Positions 15,832 to 23,691 of a stretch of 26,324 bases of DNA are shown piece by piece. The stretch is from Cognatazoarcus sp050303815 (GTDB lineage Bacteria > Pseudomonadota > Gammaproteobacteria > Burkholderiales > Rhodocyclaceae). The number at the start of each line of letters is the position of its first letter. Positions within the stretch are counted from its first letter, which is position 1. The notes under the pieces are model-generated. The model was not told the origin of the DNA and made no database searches. It saw only the letters and a list, made by a program, of their open reading frames with translations. The position numbers and the translations under genes were made by a program. The stretch covers positions 1 to 26,324 of the forward strand of contig JBNLCM010000038.1 of assembly GCA_050303815.1 (NCBI GenBank). The letters are read 5' to 3'.

Positions 15832-16572
15832 ATGGACAAGATCAGCCTGATCGGCCTGACCCTGGGGGTCACCGCGATCGTGCTGGGCCAGTACCTCGAG
15901 GGGGGGCACATCGGTTCTCTGATCCAGCCGACGGCCTTCTTCATCGTCATCGGTGGCACGCTGGGCGCCGTCATGCTGCAGAGCCCCTTCAGCGTCTTCG
16001 CCGAAGGCATGCGCATGGCACGCTGGGTGTTTGTCCCTCCCGCCAGCGCGCAGCAGGAGGTCATCGATCAGGTCGTCGCATGGAGTCAGGTGGCTCGCAA
16101 GGAAGGCCTGCTGGCACTGGAGAATCTGTTGCCCCAGATGGATGACCCGTTTACCCAGAAGGGCGTGCAGCTGCTGGTGGATGGCGTCGAGCCGGAGCGC
16201 CTGCGCGCCGTCCTCGAGGTCGAGATCGGTACCTACGAGAGCCGCCTCAAGCAGGCCGCGAAGGTGTGGGAAGGGGCTGGCGGCTACGCGCCGACGATCG
16301 GGATCCTCGGTGCGGTGATGGGACTGATCCACGTGATGGAAAACCTCTCCGACCCATCCAAGCTGGGCTCGGGTATTGCCGTGGCTTTCGTGGCCACGAT
16401 CTACGGGGTGGGTTCGGCAAACCTCATCTTCCTGCCGGTCGCCAAGAAGCTCCAGGCGCACATCGGGCGGCTCGTGGCGGCGCGTGACATGGTCGTGGAT
16501 GGCCTCGTCGGGATTGCCAATGGCGATAACCCCCGCATCATCGAAAGCCGCCTGCAGGGTTATCTCGACTGA
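15832..16572 (+). CDS. motC: Flagellar motor stator protein, MotA family (MotC-like)
   Basis: A 246-residue protein of the MotA/TolQ/ExbB superfamily with four predicted membrane segments: two near the N-terminus (about 4-20 and 33-52) and two after a cytoplasmic domain (about 152-172 and 182-204). The conserved GGYAPTIGILGAVMGLIHVM and GSGIAVAFVATIYGVGSANL mark the proton-channel helices. With MotD it forms the ion-driven stator that turns the flagellum. It begins 18 bases after the fliA stop. It resembles Pseudomonas MotC more than E. coli MotA in length and motifs, and this gene order agrees. A proton rather than sodium motor is likely but not certain. Confidence 0.93.
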   Translation: MDKISLIGLTLGVTAIVLGQYLEGGHIGSLIQPTAFFIVIGGTLGAVMLQSPFSVFAEGMRMARWVFVPPASAQQEVIDQVVAWSQVARKEGLLALENLLPQMDDPFTQKGVQLLVDGVEPERLRAVLEVEIGTYESRLKQAAKVWEGAGGYAPTIGILGAVMGLIHVMENLSDPSKLGSGIAVAFVATIYGVGSANLIFLPVAKKLQAHIGRLVAARDMVVDGLVGIANGDNPRIIESRLQGYLD

Positions 16573-16632
16573 CGGTCCGTCTGACGGCTCAAGACCAACG
16601 CCGGGTCTGCCGTTGTTTCCCGAAAGGAACGC

Positions 16633-17469
16633 ATGACGATGGGCAGACGACGACATTCCGAGGAAGAGCACGAGAACCACGAGCGGTGGCTGGTCTCGTA
16701 CGCGGACTTCATCACCCTGTTGTTCGCGTTTTTCGTCGTGATGTACGCCATCAGCTCGGTCAATGAGGGCAAGTATCGGGTGTTGTCCGACTCGATGGTG
16801 CAGGCGTTCCGCAGCATCGACGCCAACGTTCGGGGCAGCCAGATCATCGTCCCGCCGACCATCATGAGCAGTACCAGGTCCGGCCCGCCCGCGGCGCAGC
16901 CCACGCCGGCGAAGGACTCGGTCATGGAGGCCAAGCGCGAAGTCCTGTCCAAGAAGATGCGCAATGTGGCGGACGACATTCGTCGCGTACTCGAACCCTT
17001 GACTCGCGACGGACAGGTTCGGGTCACCGAAGGGGCGCATGGCATCACGGTCGAAATCAACGCCAGCGTGCTGTTTCCGGTCGGCGAGGCACTGATCGGT
17101 GACGAGGCCGCGCGCTCCCTCTCGGCGGTCGCGCAGGTGCTCGCCGGCGCCGACTTCCCCATCACCATCGAAGGGCACACCGACAATGTGCCGATCAGCA
17201 CGCCCCGCTTCCCTTCCAATTGGGAGCTGTCGGCGGTCAGGGCCTCGAGTGTCGTGCGCCTGTTCGTCGAAGCCGGCGTGGCCCCGTCGCGCCTGACCGC
17301 AGCCGGCTACGGCGACCAGCGGCCCGTGGCGGACAACGACTCCGATGCCGGGCGCGCGCGCAATCGCCGCGTGACCTTGCTGATCGAATCGCTGATCGAC
17401 GACGTAGAACTGGATGGGCCGGTCAGGGCTTCCGACCGAATCGATTCCATCGAGCCCCTTCGGAATTAA
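16633..17469 (+). CDS. motD: Flagellar motor stator protein, MotB family (MotD-like)
   Basis: A 278-residue protein. A short charged N-terminus with HSEEEHENHERW precedes one transmembrane helix (about 23-40) carrying the ion-binding Asp25 in SYADFITLLFAFF. A plug/linker region follows, then an OmpA-type peptidoglycan-binding domain (about 140-252) with IEGHTDNVPI, the SNWELSAVRA segment and GYGDQRPVADN, ending in RARNRRV. MotB-type proteins anchor the stator to the cell wall and carry the proton-accepting aspartate. AAAGGA stands four bases before the ATG at 16633; a second ATG two codons later is an alternative. It pairs with the MotC-like gene 60 bases upstream. It should be in the inner membrane with its C-terminus in the periplasm. 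Confidence 0.94.
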   Translation: MTMGRRRHSEEEHENHERWLVSYADFITLLFAFFVVMYAISSVNEGKYRVLSDSMVQAFRSIDANVRGSQIIVPPTIMSSTRSGPPAAQPTPAKDSVMEAKREVLSKKMRNVADDIRRVLEPLTRDGQVRVTEGAHGITVEINASVLFPVGEALIGDEAARSLSAVAQVLAGADFPITIEGHTDNVPISTPRFPSNWELSAVRASSVVRLFVEAGVAPSRLTAAGYGDQRPVADNDSDAGRARNRRVTLLIESLIDDVELDGPVRASDRIDSIEPLRN

Positions 17470-17549
17470 CCATACAGTGTGCAGGGATATACACACAAAG
17501 ATACATAAATCGACTATGGTGTTGCCATCCCAAGAAGCCAGTCAGGAGG
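17470..17549 (+). promoter_or_regulatory. AT-rich leader with probable promoter and strong ribosome binding site of the hemerythrin gene
   Basis: These bases are much richer in A and T than anything around them and contain several -10-like hexamers (CATAAA 17505-17510, TATGGT 17515-17520). I could not assign a convincing -35 or a sigma-28 site. AGGAGG at 17544-17549 is six bases before the ATG. The composition break suggests the hemerythrin has its own promoter despite following motD. Confidence 0.4.
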
Positions 17550-17555
17550 GCTGAC

Positions 17556-18029
17556 ATGAGCGAACTTTTCGAGTGGTCCGACAGCTTCAGTGTCGGGGTC
17601 CAGGAGATCGATGAACAGCACAAGGAGCTGGTCGGTCTGCTCAACCAGTTGCACACGGCGATCCATGAGCATCATGGCAGCGAGGCGGCGCGCAGAATTC
17701 TCGACGAATTGGCCGACTACACGAAGACCCACTTCATGGTCGAGGAGAGCCTGATGCGAGTCTCGAACTACCCCGACCTCGCCGCCCACAAGCAGTGGCA
17801 TGAGGACCTCATCGGCCAGGTCGTGGCGCTGCAGGAAAAACTCGACAACGGGCAGGCCACGATCACCTTCGAGCTGCTCCACTTCCTGAAGGTGTGGCTG
17901 CCCAAGCACATCAACGAGGCGGACAAGCGCTTCGGCGAGTACTTCACCCACCAGGGCGGCGCCGCCGAATGGGCTCCCCATGTCGAAGAGGCGATGACCA
18001 AGAAGAAGTGGTGGTGGAAGTTCTGGTAG
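17556..18029 (+). CDS. Bacteriohemerythrin (oxygen-binding di-iron protein)
   Basis: A 157-residue single-domain hemerythrin. All seven iron ligands can be placed: His22 (DEQH), His59 and Glu63 (HFMVEE), His78 and His82 (HKQWH), His118 and Asp123 (HINEAD). The opening FEWSDSFSVGVQEIDEQH is the family signature. Bacteriohemerythrins reversibly bind oxygen and may store it, deliver it to enzymes or report it to motility systems. The protein ends in an unusual KKKWWWKFW tail after the four-helix bundle, a cationic-aromatic patch that could touch the membrane. AGGAGG lies six bases before the ATG at 17556; the open frame upstream to 17220 is a shadow inside motD. It follows motD by 86 bases and ends at a strong terminator. 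Placement beside the motor genes suggests, but does not prove, a link to aerotaxis. Confidence 0.95.
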   Translation: MSELFEWSDSFSVGVQEIDEQHKELVGLLNQLHTAIHEHHGSEAARRILDELADYTKTHFMVEESLMRVSNYPDLAAHKQWHEDLIGQVVALQEKLDNGQATITFELLHFLKVWLPKHINEADKRFGEYFTHQGGAAEWAPHVEEAMTKKKWWWKFW

Positions 18030-18046
18030 GTAGACGCCTGCCACCA

Positions 18047-18078
18047 GGAAAAGGGCGCCCCGGGGGGCGCCCTTTTCC
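18047..18078. terminator. Bidirectional rho-independent terminator between convergent genes
   Basis: GGAAAAGGGCGCCCC (18047-18061) and its exact complement (18064-18078) make a 15-bp stem with a tiny loop. The A4 on one side and T4 on the other give a U-run for transcripts from either direction. It serves the hemerythrin gene on the plus strand and the hydrolase gene on the minus strand. Confidence 0.9.
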
Positions 18079-18107
18079 TTCTCGGCTCATCATGGTCGAC
18101 GGCCGAC

Positions 18108-20189
18108 TCACTCCGGCACGACGACCGTGCCCCGGTTGGCTGCGATGGCGTCACCGGCCGCCGGCTCGAGCAGGATGGGCGGCAGGTTGTCGAGCGTGAT
18201 CGCCGGCGCGGCGCCGGGCGAGCCGCCCCGCGGGGTCGTCCGGACGACCTGCGAGGCCGGCAGGGGGGCCCCTTCGGTGAGGTGTGCCCACATCATGTCG
18301 AGCGCCTGCCCGCCGTAGACGTGCAGCGGCACGAACAGGGTGTCGAAGCCCGGGAAGCCGAGGAAGGCATCGAAGTGCTGGCCGTTCGTGACCTCGACAT
18401 AGGCGAGTTGGCTGTGATCATGCTCGATACGGCTGTTCGCGGCCAGGTAGGCTCTCGAGGTGTGATTGACCGGGATCAGCGCGTCCGATCGCCCATGCAC
18501 GATGATCGTCGGCGTGCGCTTCAAATCGCCGCGCACGCTGGCGCCCCGGATGCCACTGCGCACCGCGTCGTCATCCAGCAGATCGCGCAGACACGCCGCC
18601 CCGTCGAAGTTGTAGTCGGCCAGTCCGGTCGAGGCTGACACCGCGAACGCTTCGAGAATCGGCCCCGTCAGGCTGTCTTCGGCGATCAGGTTGATGCCGG
18701 TCGAGGGCGGAATGCCATTGTTGAGGCTCCAGACGGTGGGCATCGGGCTGGCAGCAGGTGGTGCCGGCAGCCCTGCGGCACTGGTGCTCCCCATCGAGAA
18801 GCCGCACAGGTTGTCGCGCACGTCGGCGCGGGCATAGGCGTTGGCGTAGGTCACGGAGACCGCCGAGGACACCGCGAAGCCGTAATGCGAGGCGTGCAGA
18901 AGCGCGCTATCCGGTTCCCAGCCGTAAGCGATCAGTCGCGCCGCCGCATCCTCCGCCTGCGCTTCCGTGGTGGCCCCCTCGACCAGGCCTGCGGCGGCCA
19001 GCGAGGCGCACCGGTTTGCGGCGAGCGCCGGCACGACAAAAGCGAGGAAGGGGCTGCCCGCGTTCGAGGGCGCGATGGCGGCACACGCCTGGATCAGGTT
19101 GGCATAGGTGACGTAATCGTAGAGGGGTTTGCCCGGCCCGGCGATCTCCTCGCTGCCCCGGAACACGTGGATTCGCTGGGTATGCTTCAGGTTGATCTGG
19201 GGCTCTCCAGCCACGACGGCGTCGATCAGTCCGCGGGGCGCCTGCTCGGCGGCCGCCAGCACGGCGCCACCGCCATTGGAGACGCTGGCCGCGATAACCA
19301 GGGTATTGTCGGGCTCGAAGACGGTCTTGACCTTGCCGTTGCGACCCGCCGTACCGAACTTCTCGTTGAGCACGTAGAACGCGAACTCGATGGCGTGGAT
19401 GGTCGCCCGGCCCCAGATGCGCTCCGGATTGTCCCCGGAGTGGGCATGCTTCATGGCGTAGCGGTTCGGATGGTCGGCCAGATAGGCGGCCCGCTCGGCC
19501 GCAGACAGGCCGGTCGAGAAATAGGCCGCATCGGCCGCATCGTCCGCATCGGCCAGCGTGCCATCGATCAGGGTGACGGTATTCGTCTCGAGCTCATGGG
19601 CGCCCGCGCCGGTGCCCTTGTCGGTGTAGGCGACGGCGCAGCCCCGCTTGAGCGCCCATTCCCCGGTGGTGCCGATGGCCCCGTAGACGCCCCGCGAGCC
19701 GCTCGATGGTGCGGCGACGATGCACGGCCGGTGGGCGTCGAAGCTGTCAGGGAGCTGAACCAGCATCGTCACGTTCCGGACGCCGTAGAGCTGCCGGGCG
19801 AAGGCCAGATACTCGGTGCCGGGAATCATCCCCTCGCCGAGGGTGTCCATGCCCTCGAGGTCGATGTTCGGCCCGTAGAGGCGGCCATAGCCGCCGCCGT
19901 TGGTGGTGTCGATCAGCGCCCGGTAGTTGGCGTGAATGGCGAGCCGTCGAAGCTCGGCCGGGGTCGGTGCGGCCGGGTCCGCCGGCAGTGGGGCTGCAGC
20001 GGAGCCGAGCCCGCTCTTGCCCAGGCCGGCGGTCAGCAGGTCGTCGCCATCCCGGTAGTCCGTGACGGTGATGCCGTCGAGCCAGCGCGGCTTCTGGTTG
20101 AAATGGCTGTGGGTCGAAAAGCCCGAAAGCATCAGGCCGGCCGACAGCGTGAGGGCAACAGCGCCCAGGCGCCGGGTGTACATCGTCAT
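18108..20189 (-). CDS. D-(-)-3-hydroxybutyrate oligomer hydrolase
   Basis: A 693-residue protein matching the 3-hydroxybutyrate oligomer hydrolase family of about 700 residues. It cleaves short oligomers released from polyhydroxybutyrate into free 3-hydroxybutyrate. An N-terminal hydrophobic signal (about 9-23) is followed by the family hallmark DDLLTAGLGKSGL (49-61). The likely nucleophile is Ser304 in the SVSNGGG box; an Asp in HGRSDALIP and a His in VTNGQHFDAF near the C-terminus would complete the triad. Export or membrane attachment is inferred from the signal. GAGGAGGAG precedes the ATG at 20189; ATG 20183 is an alternative. It is monocistronic, ends at a terminator shared with the hemerythrin gene, and is divergent from a LuxR-type regulator that may control it. 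Confidence 0.92.
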   Translation of the reverse strand: MTMYTRRLGAVALTLSAGLMLSGFSTHSHFNQKPRWLDGITVTDYRDGDDLLTAGLGKSGLGSAAAPLPADPAAPTPAELRRLAIHANYRALIDTTNGGGYGRLYGPNIDLEGMDTLGEGMIPGTEYLAFARQLYGVRNVTMLVQLPDSFDAHRPCIVAAPSSGSRGVYGAIGTTGEWALKRGCAVAYTDKGTGAGAHELETNTVTLIDGTLADADDAADAAYFSTGLSAAERAAYLADHPNRYAMKHAHSGDNPERIWGRATIHAIEFAFYVLNEKFGTAGRNGKVKTVFEPDNTLVIAASVSNGGGAVLAAAEQAPRGLIDAVVAGEPQINLKHTQRIHVFRGSEEIAGPGKPLYDYVTYANLIQACAAIAPSNAGSPFLAFVVPALAANRCASLAAAGLVEGATTEAQAEDAAARLIAYGWEPDSALLHASHYGFAVSSAVSVTYANAYARADVRDNLCGFSMGSTSAAGLPAPPAASPMPTVWSLNNGIPPSTGINLIAEDSLTGPILEAFAVSASTGLADYNFDGAACLRDLLDDDAVRSGIRGASVRGDLKRTPTIIVHGRSDALIPVNHTSRAYLAANSRIEHDHSQLAYVEVTNGQHFDAFLGFPGFDTLFVPLHVYGGQALDMMWAHLTEGAPLPASQVVRTTPRGGSPGAAPAITLDNLPPILLEPAAGDAIAANRGTVVVPE

Positions 20190-20266
20190 ATCTCCTCCTC
20201 GGATCATGTCGTCTACCGCTTCCTGCGTCGCGGGCGCATGAACTCTCTGCCAGTGTCATGGGGGTG

Positions 20267-20288
20267 CGTTCCGCCGTACGGCTGAACG
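20267..20288. promoter_or_regulatory. Near-perfect 22-bp palindrome, candidate operator
   Basis: The two 11-base halves, GTTCCGCCGT and ACGGCTGAAC plus one flanking pair, are complementary in ten of eleven positions. It lies 37 bases before the luxR-type start and 78 bases before the hydrolase start. Length and symmetry suit a dimeric helix-turn-helix regulator such as the adjacent LuxR-type protein. The binding partner is inferred. Confidence 0.5.
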
Positions 20289-20318
20289 TAGCCAGCTTAG
20301 GGGAGAGTAGGATGTGGT

Positions 20319-20350
20319 CCAATCATGCATATGCATCATCCGGGGATTGG
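20319..20350. repeat. Nested inverted repeats over the luxR-type start codon
   Basis: A perfect 12-bp palindrome ATGCATATGCAT (20325-20336) coincides with the first two in-frame ATG codons. It is flanked by a second inverted pair, CCAATC (20319-20324) and GATTGG (20345-20350). This may be an autoregulatory operator or an RNA hairpin over the translation start. Confidence 0.45.
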
Positions 20351-21065
20351 GAGCATGGGTGCTGGCGACAATCAGGTCTTGCTCGAACTGATGCAGTTGG
20401 GGCGGGCGGAGAGCCCGGAATACCGGCGGCGGGCGATGAACTGGCTCACCGGTGGCATCGAGTTCGATGGTTGGGTCTGGGGGACGGGACACCGCCTGCA
20501 AGATGGTAGCGTGGTGATCGAAGAGGCCCGCCTTGAGGGGCGTTCGCAGGCCTTGCTTGCCGAGTTCGGGGAGGTTGCCGCACTGGACCCGGTGAGCCGA
20601 CGCTTTGCGGCCGAGCCGCGGCGTCTCCAGAACGTCTGTGTGGCGCGGGATTACGCGGCCCGGCGCCTCCGCCCGGTAGGCGACTACCTCAAGCGACACC
20701 GGATCGGTCAATTGATGCTGTGTGGCGTCGTGCACCCCAGGCGAGGGCGGTTGAGCTGGCTGACGCTGTACCGGGAGGCCGCGGACCGGCCTTTCGATGC
20801 CCGGGAGGCTGCCTTTGCCGAATTTGCGTTGCCCTTCGTGCTGATGGCTGGCGACGCCTGCCCGGATGCCCGCGAACGGGTAGCCGATCGCCTGACCCCC
20901 CGTGAGCTCGAGGTGGCAAGCGCCTATGCGTCCGGCGGCGACTACAAGCGGATTGCGCGTGAGATGGGCCTGGCGCCCGCGACGGTGCGCTCCCACCTGT
21001 TGAAGATCTTTCGCAAGCTGGGCGTGCACAGCAAGATCGAACTGCGCCAGTGCCTGTTCAATTGA
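20325..21065 (+). CDS. LuxR-family helix-turn-helix transcriptional regulator
   Basis: A 246-residue protein whose C-terminus (about 188-243) is a LuxR/FixJ-type DNA-binding domain: LTPRELEVASAYASGGDYKRIA, then MGLAPATVRSHLLKIFRKLGV. The N-terminal 180 residues hold a sensory-like domain with NWLTGGIEFDGWVWGTGHRLQDG and an ALDPVSRRF stretch. It lacks the tryptophan and tyrosine pattern of acyl-homoserine-lactone receptors and has no receiver-domain aspartate, so the signal is unknown. Three ATGs compete (20325, 20331, 20355) and none has a good ribosome binding site; 20325 is the default. It is divergent from the 3-hydroxybutyrate oligomer hydrolase, with a 135-base shared upstream region that contains a 22-bp palindrome, so regulation of that gene is a reasonable guess. 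Confidence 0.88.
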   Translation: MHMHHPGIGSMGAGDNQVLLELMQLGRAESPEYRRRAMNWLTGGIEFDGWVWGTGHRLQDGSVVIEEARLEGRSQALLAEFGEVAALDPVSRRFAAEPRRLQNVCVARDYAARRLRPVGDYLKRHRIGQLMLCGVVHPRRGRLSWLTLYREAADRPFDAREAAFAEFALPFVLMAGDACPDARERVADRLTPRELEVASAYASGGDYKRIAREMGLAPATVRSHLLKIFRKLGVHSKIELRQCLFN

Positions 21066-21081
21066 GTATGGGCGTGAAATC

Positions 21082-21247
21082 GCTCCCCGACCCCCGCCGG
21101 CATCCGCACCAGGGGAGGACGGGCACCGTACAGGGTCGGGGGAGCCCAAGCTAGGGCACCGAGGTGCTCTCTGTGGTCCGCCGGTTCCACGCGGGGCGTC
21201 AGTCCGGCTGTCGTTTGAATCGTTATGTTGGTGGGGCATTGGCCCCA
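21082..21247. other. Structured gap between convergent luxR-type and parC genes
   Basis: Three inverted repeats lie in this gap: GCTCCCCGACCC (21082-21093) with its complement carrying one extra G (21133-21145); AGGGCACC/GGTGCTCT (21153-21170, with one G-U pair); and TGGGGC/GCCCCA with a four-base loop (21232-21247). None is followed by a clear U-run. The last may end parC transcription; otherwise the role is unknown. No coding frame is credible here. Confidence 0.4.
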
Positions 21248-21258
21248 GTGCCAGCTTA

Positions 21259-23604
21259 TCAGTCAGTGAATCCTGTGGGTTGAATCTTCTGCGGCAAGGC
21301 CATGCCCTTGCGGGCGCGCCGATGGCGCCAGCCTTCCAGCTGGGCAGGTTTGAGCGTGAGCGTGACGTCTTTCCGCCCGCGTCCGATCCCGGTCACGCCG
21401 ACGGGTGTGTCATTGTCGGGCACCGCGACGGCGATCAGCTTCTCGCCGTCGTCGAGCGCCATCACGATGACGCCGCGTCCCCCTGACTGGACCTTCATCT
21501 CGCTCCGCGGGAAGACCAGGATGCGTCCGTTTCCGGACAGTGCCAACAGCCAGTCACCGCGGACCCGGGTGGGGCGCAACAGACTCTCCCCCTTCTCGAT
21601 GCTCATGAAGGCCTTGCCGGCCTTCTGGCGCGAGGTGGCATCGGCCACCGTGCAGATGAAGCCGTAGCCGCCGGAGTTCGCGAACAGGTAGGCCAGGTTT
21701 GGATCGTCGCTGACGACCTGGGCCAGTTTTGCGCCATTCTGGAAATCGACCAGGGTGGCGATCGGAACGCCGTCGCCGCGTCCGCCTGGCAGGTCGGAGA
21801 CGCGCGCGGTGTAGGCGCGCCCCTGGGTGTCGATGACGACCAGCGGCCAGGTCGTTCGCGACTCGATCACGGCGAAACCGAAGTCGCCGGCCTTGTAGGT
21901 GATGGCGCCAGGGTCGATGCCGTGGCCCTGGCGGGTGCGGACCCAGCCGTTGCGGGACACGATCACCGTGACGGGTTCATCCGGCACGCTGATCTCGGCC
22001 GGTACGGCGGCGGCAACCGCCTCGATCAACGTCCGTCGATCGTCGCCATAGGTCTTCGCGTCTTCCTTGATCTCCTTCAGGAGCAGGCGCGTCATTGCGC
22101 TGCGCGAGTCGAGCAGGTGTTGCAGCCCTTCGCGTTCCTCCCGCAGTTCGTCCAGCTCCTTCTCGATGCGGATGCCCTCGAGGCGGGCGAGCTGGCGCAA
22201 ACGGATCTCGAGAATGTCCTCGGCCTGTGTCTCGGTGAGGCCAAAGGCGGCGATCAGGGCTGGCTTGGGTTCGTCTGACTCGCGGATCACGCGAATCACC
22301 TCCTCGATATGGAGGAAGGCGATCATCCGTCCTTCGAGAATGTGGATGCGCCGATCCACCTCGTTGAGTCGGTGGCGGGTTCGGCGTTCGACGGTGACGT
22401 AGCGGAAGTCGATCCATTCGAGCAGGATCTGGCGGAGATTCTTCTGCTGCGGGCGTCCATCGCGACCGATCATGGTCAGGTTGACCGAGACCGAAGTCTC
22501 CAGCGCCGTGTGGGCCAGCAGGGCCGCCATGAATTCGCCTCGATCGACGCGGGAACTGCGGGGCTCGAGCACGATCCTCACCGGCGCCTTGTCGCTCGAT
22601 TCGTCGCGCACGGTTTCGAGGACCCCGAGCACGACCTGCTTGAGGTTCTTCTGCTCCTGGGTCAGGTCCTTTCGTCCGGCGCGCGGCTGCGGATTGGTCA
22701 GCGATTCGATCTCGGCCAGGATGCTCGCCGCGGATGTGCCATGTGGCAACTCCTCGACGATCACGCGCCATTGACCTCGGGCGAGATCCTCGAACCGCCA
22801 GCGCGCCCGCATCCGCAGGCTACCCCGGCCCGTCTCATAGGCCTCCCGGATGGCGTCCGGGCTGGAGATGAGTTGGCCGCCGCCGGGAAAATCGGGCCCC
22901 GGCAGGATGGTCAACAGGGTCTCGAGGGCCGTCTGCGGCTCGCGAATCAGCAGGGTGGCCGCTTCCGCGACCTCTCGCAGGTTGTGGGGCGGGATTTCGG
23001 TGGCCATGCCTACCGCGATGCCCGAGGCGCCATTGAGGAGCACCATCGGCAGGCGTGCCGGCAGAAGGCGGGGCTCCTCGAAGGCTCCGTCGTAGTTGGG
23101 CACGTAATCGACCGTGCCCCGCTCGATCTCGGACAGCAACAGCTCTGCGATGGGGGTCAGGCGGCACTCGGTGTAGCGCATGGCGGCGGCCGAGTCGCCG
23201 TCCCGGGAACCGAAATTGCCCTGGCCGTCCACCAGCGGGTAGCGCAGCGTGAAGTCCTGGGCGACGCGCACCATGGCGTCGTAGACCGAGCTGTCGCCAT
23301 GCGGGTGGTACTTGCCGATCACGTCGCCGACGACCCGGGCCGACTTGACGTGCTTGGCGCCCGGCGCGAGGCGCATGTCGTGCATGGCGTACAGGATGCG
23401 CCGCTGCACCGGTTTCAGGCCGTCCTCGACCTGGGGCAGGGCGCGCGATCGCACGACGCTCATCGCGTATGCCAGATAGGCCCGTTCGGCGTAGAGGTCC
23501 AGGGGCAGGGAATCGCCGCCGCTGTCCGATCCGTCGCCATCGTCGTCTGGCGGAAGGGGCGGGGCTTGAGAGTCGTCAAACAGGTCGAGCGTGTCGTCGT
23601 TCAT
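21259..23604 (-). CDS. parC: DNA topoisomerase IV subunit A
   Basis: A 781-residue type IIA topoisomerase A subunit. The catalytic tyrosine is Tyr144 in AAMRYTECRL. The quinolone-resistance region reads HPHGDSSVYDA with Ser105 and Asp109 at the positions of E. coli ParC Ser80 and Glu84, so no classic resistance change is visible there. A coiled coil and C-gate occupy the middle (about 380-500), and a shortened beta-pinwheel C-terminal domain with RNGWVRTRQGHG follows, which is more ParC-like than GyrA-like. The N-terminus has an acidic extension (about residues 3-30) before the core. With ParE it unlinks replicated chromosomes. The start at 23604 is set by homology, as no ribosome binding site is evident. 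It follows parE by 87 bases. Confidence 0.95.
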   Translation of the reverse strand: MNDDTLDLFDDSQAPPLPPDDDGDGSDSGGDSLPLDLYAERAYLAYAMSVVRSRALPQVEDGLKPVQRRILYAMHDMRLAPGAKHVKSARVVGDVIGKYHPHGDSSVYDAMVRVAQDFTLRYPLVDGQGNFGSRDGDSAAAMRYTECRLTPIAELLLSEIERGTVDYVPNYDGAFEEPRLLPARLPMVLLNGASGIAVGMATEIPPHNLREVAEAATLLIREPQTALETLLTILPGPDFPGGGQLISSPDAIREAYETGRGSLRMRARWRFEDLARGQWRVIVEELPHGTSAASILAEIESLTNPQPRAGRKDLTQEQKNLKQVVLGVLETVRDESSDKAPVRIVLEPRSSRVDRGEFMAALLAHTALETSVSVNLTMIGRDGRPQQKNLRQILLEWIDFRYVTVERRTRHRLNEVDRRIHILEGRMIAFLHIEEVIRVIRESDEPKPALIAAFGLTETQAEDILEIRLRQLARLEGIRIEKELDELREEREGLQHLLDSRSAMTRLLLKEIKEDAKTYGDDRRTLIEAVAAAVPAEISVPDEPVTVIVSRNGWVRTRQGHGIDPGAITYKAGDFGFAVIESRTTWPLVVIDTQGRAYTARVSDLPGGRGDGVPIATLVDFQNGAKLAQVVSDDPNLAYLFANSGGYGFICTVADATSRQKAGKAFMSIEKGESLLRPTRVRGDWLLALSGNGRILVFPRSEMKVQSGGRGVIVMALDDGEKLIAVAVPDNDTPVGVTGIGRGRKDVTLTLKPAQLEGWRHRRARKGMALPQKIQPTGFTD

Positions 23605-23625
23605 CGGGCAGGCTGTTCCGTGGGA

Positions 23626-23647
23626 CGGGGCTTTCGGAATGGCCCCG
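23626..23647 (-). other. Hairpin in the parE-parC gap
   Basis: CGGGGC (23626-23631) and GCCCCG (23642-23647) pair around a ten-base loop, 22 bases before the parC start on the minus strand. It lacks a U-run. It could affect parC translation or RNA stability; nothing more can be said. Confidence 0.3.
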
Positions 23648-23691
23648 GGGGTGATCGGGTGGTTGTCGGCAGGCGGGCAGTGGCGGGACGA

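Noticed and set aside
15064..17496. 810-codon open frame on the minus strand antisense to fliA, motC and motD
   Set aside because: It mirrors the GC-rich third positions of three certain genes on the other strand, has no family motif, and crosses gene boundaries.
18885..20285. 466-codon open frame opposite the hydroxybutyrate oligomer hydrolase gene
   Set aside because: Antisense shadow of a well-supported hydrolase.
23270..23305. Fluoroquinolone-resistance change in ParC
   Set aside because: The key positions read Ser and Asp, the usual susceptible-type residues, so no resistance change is visible.
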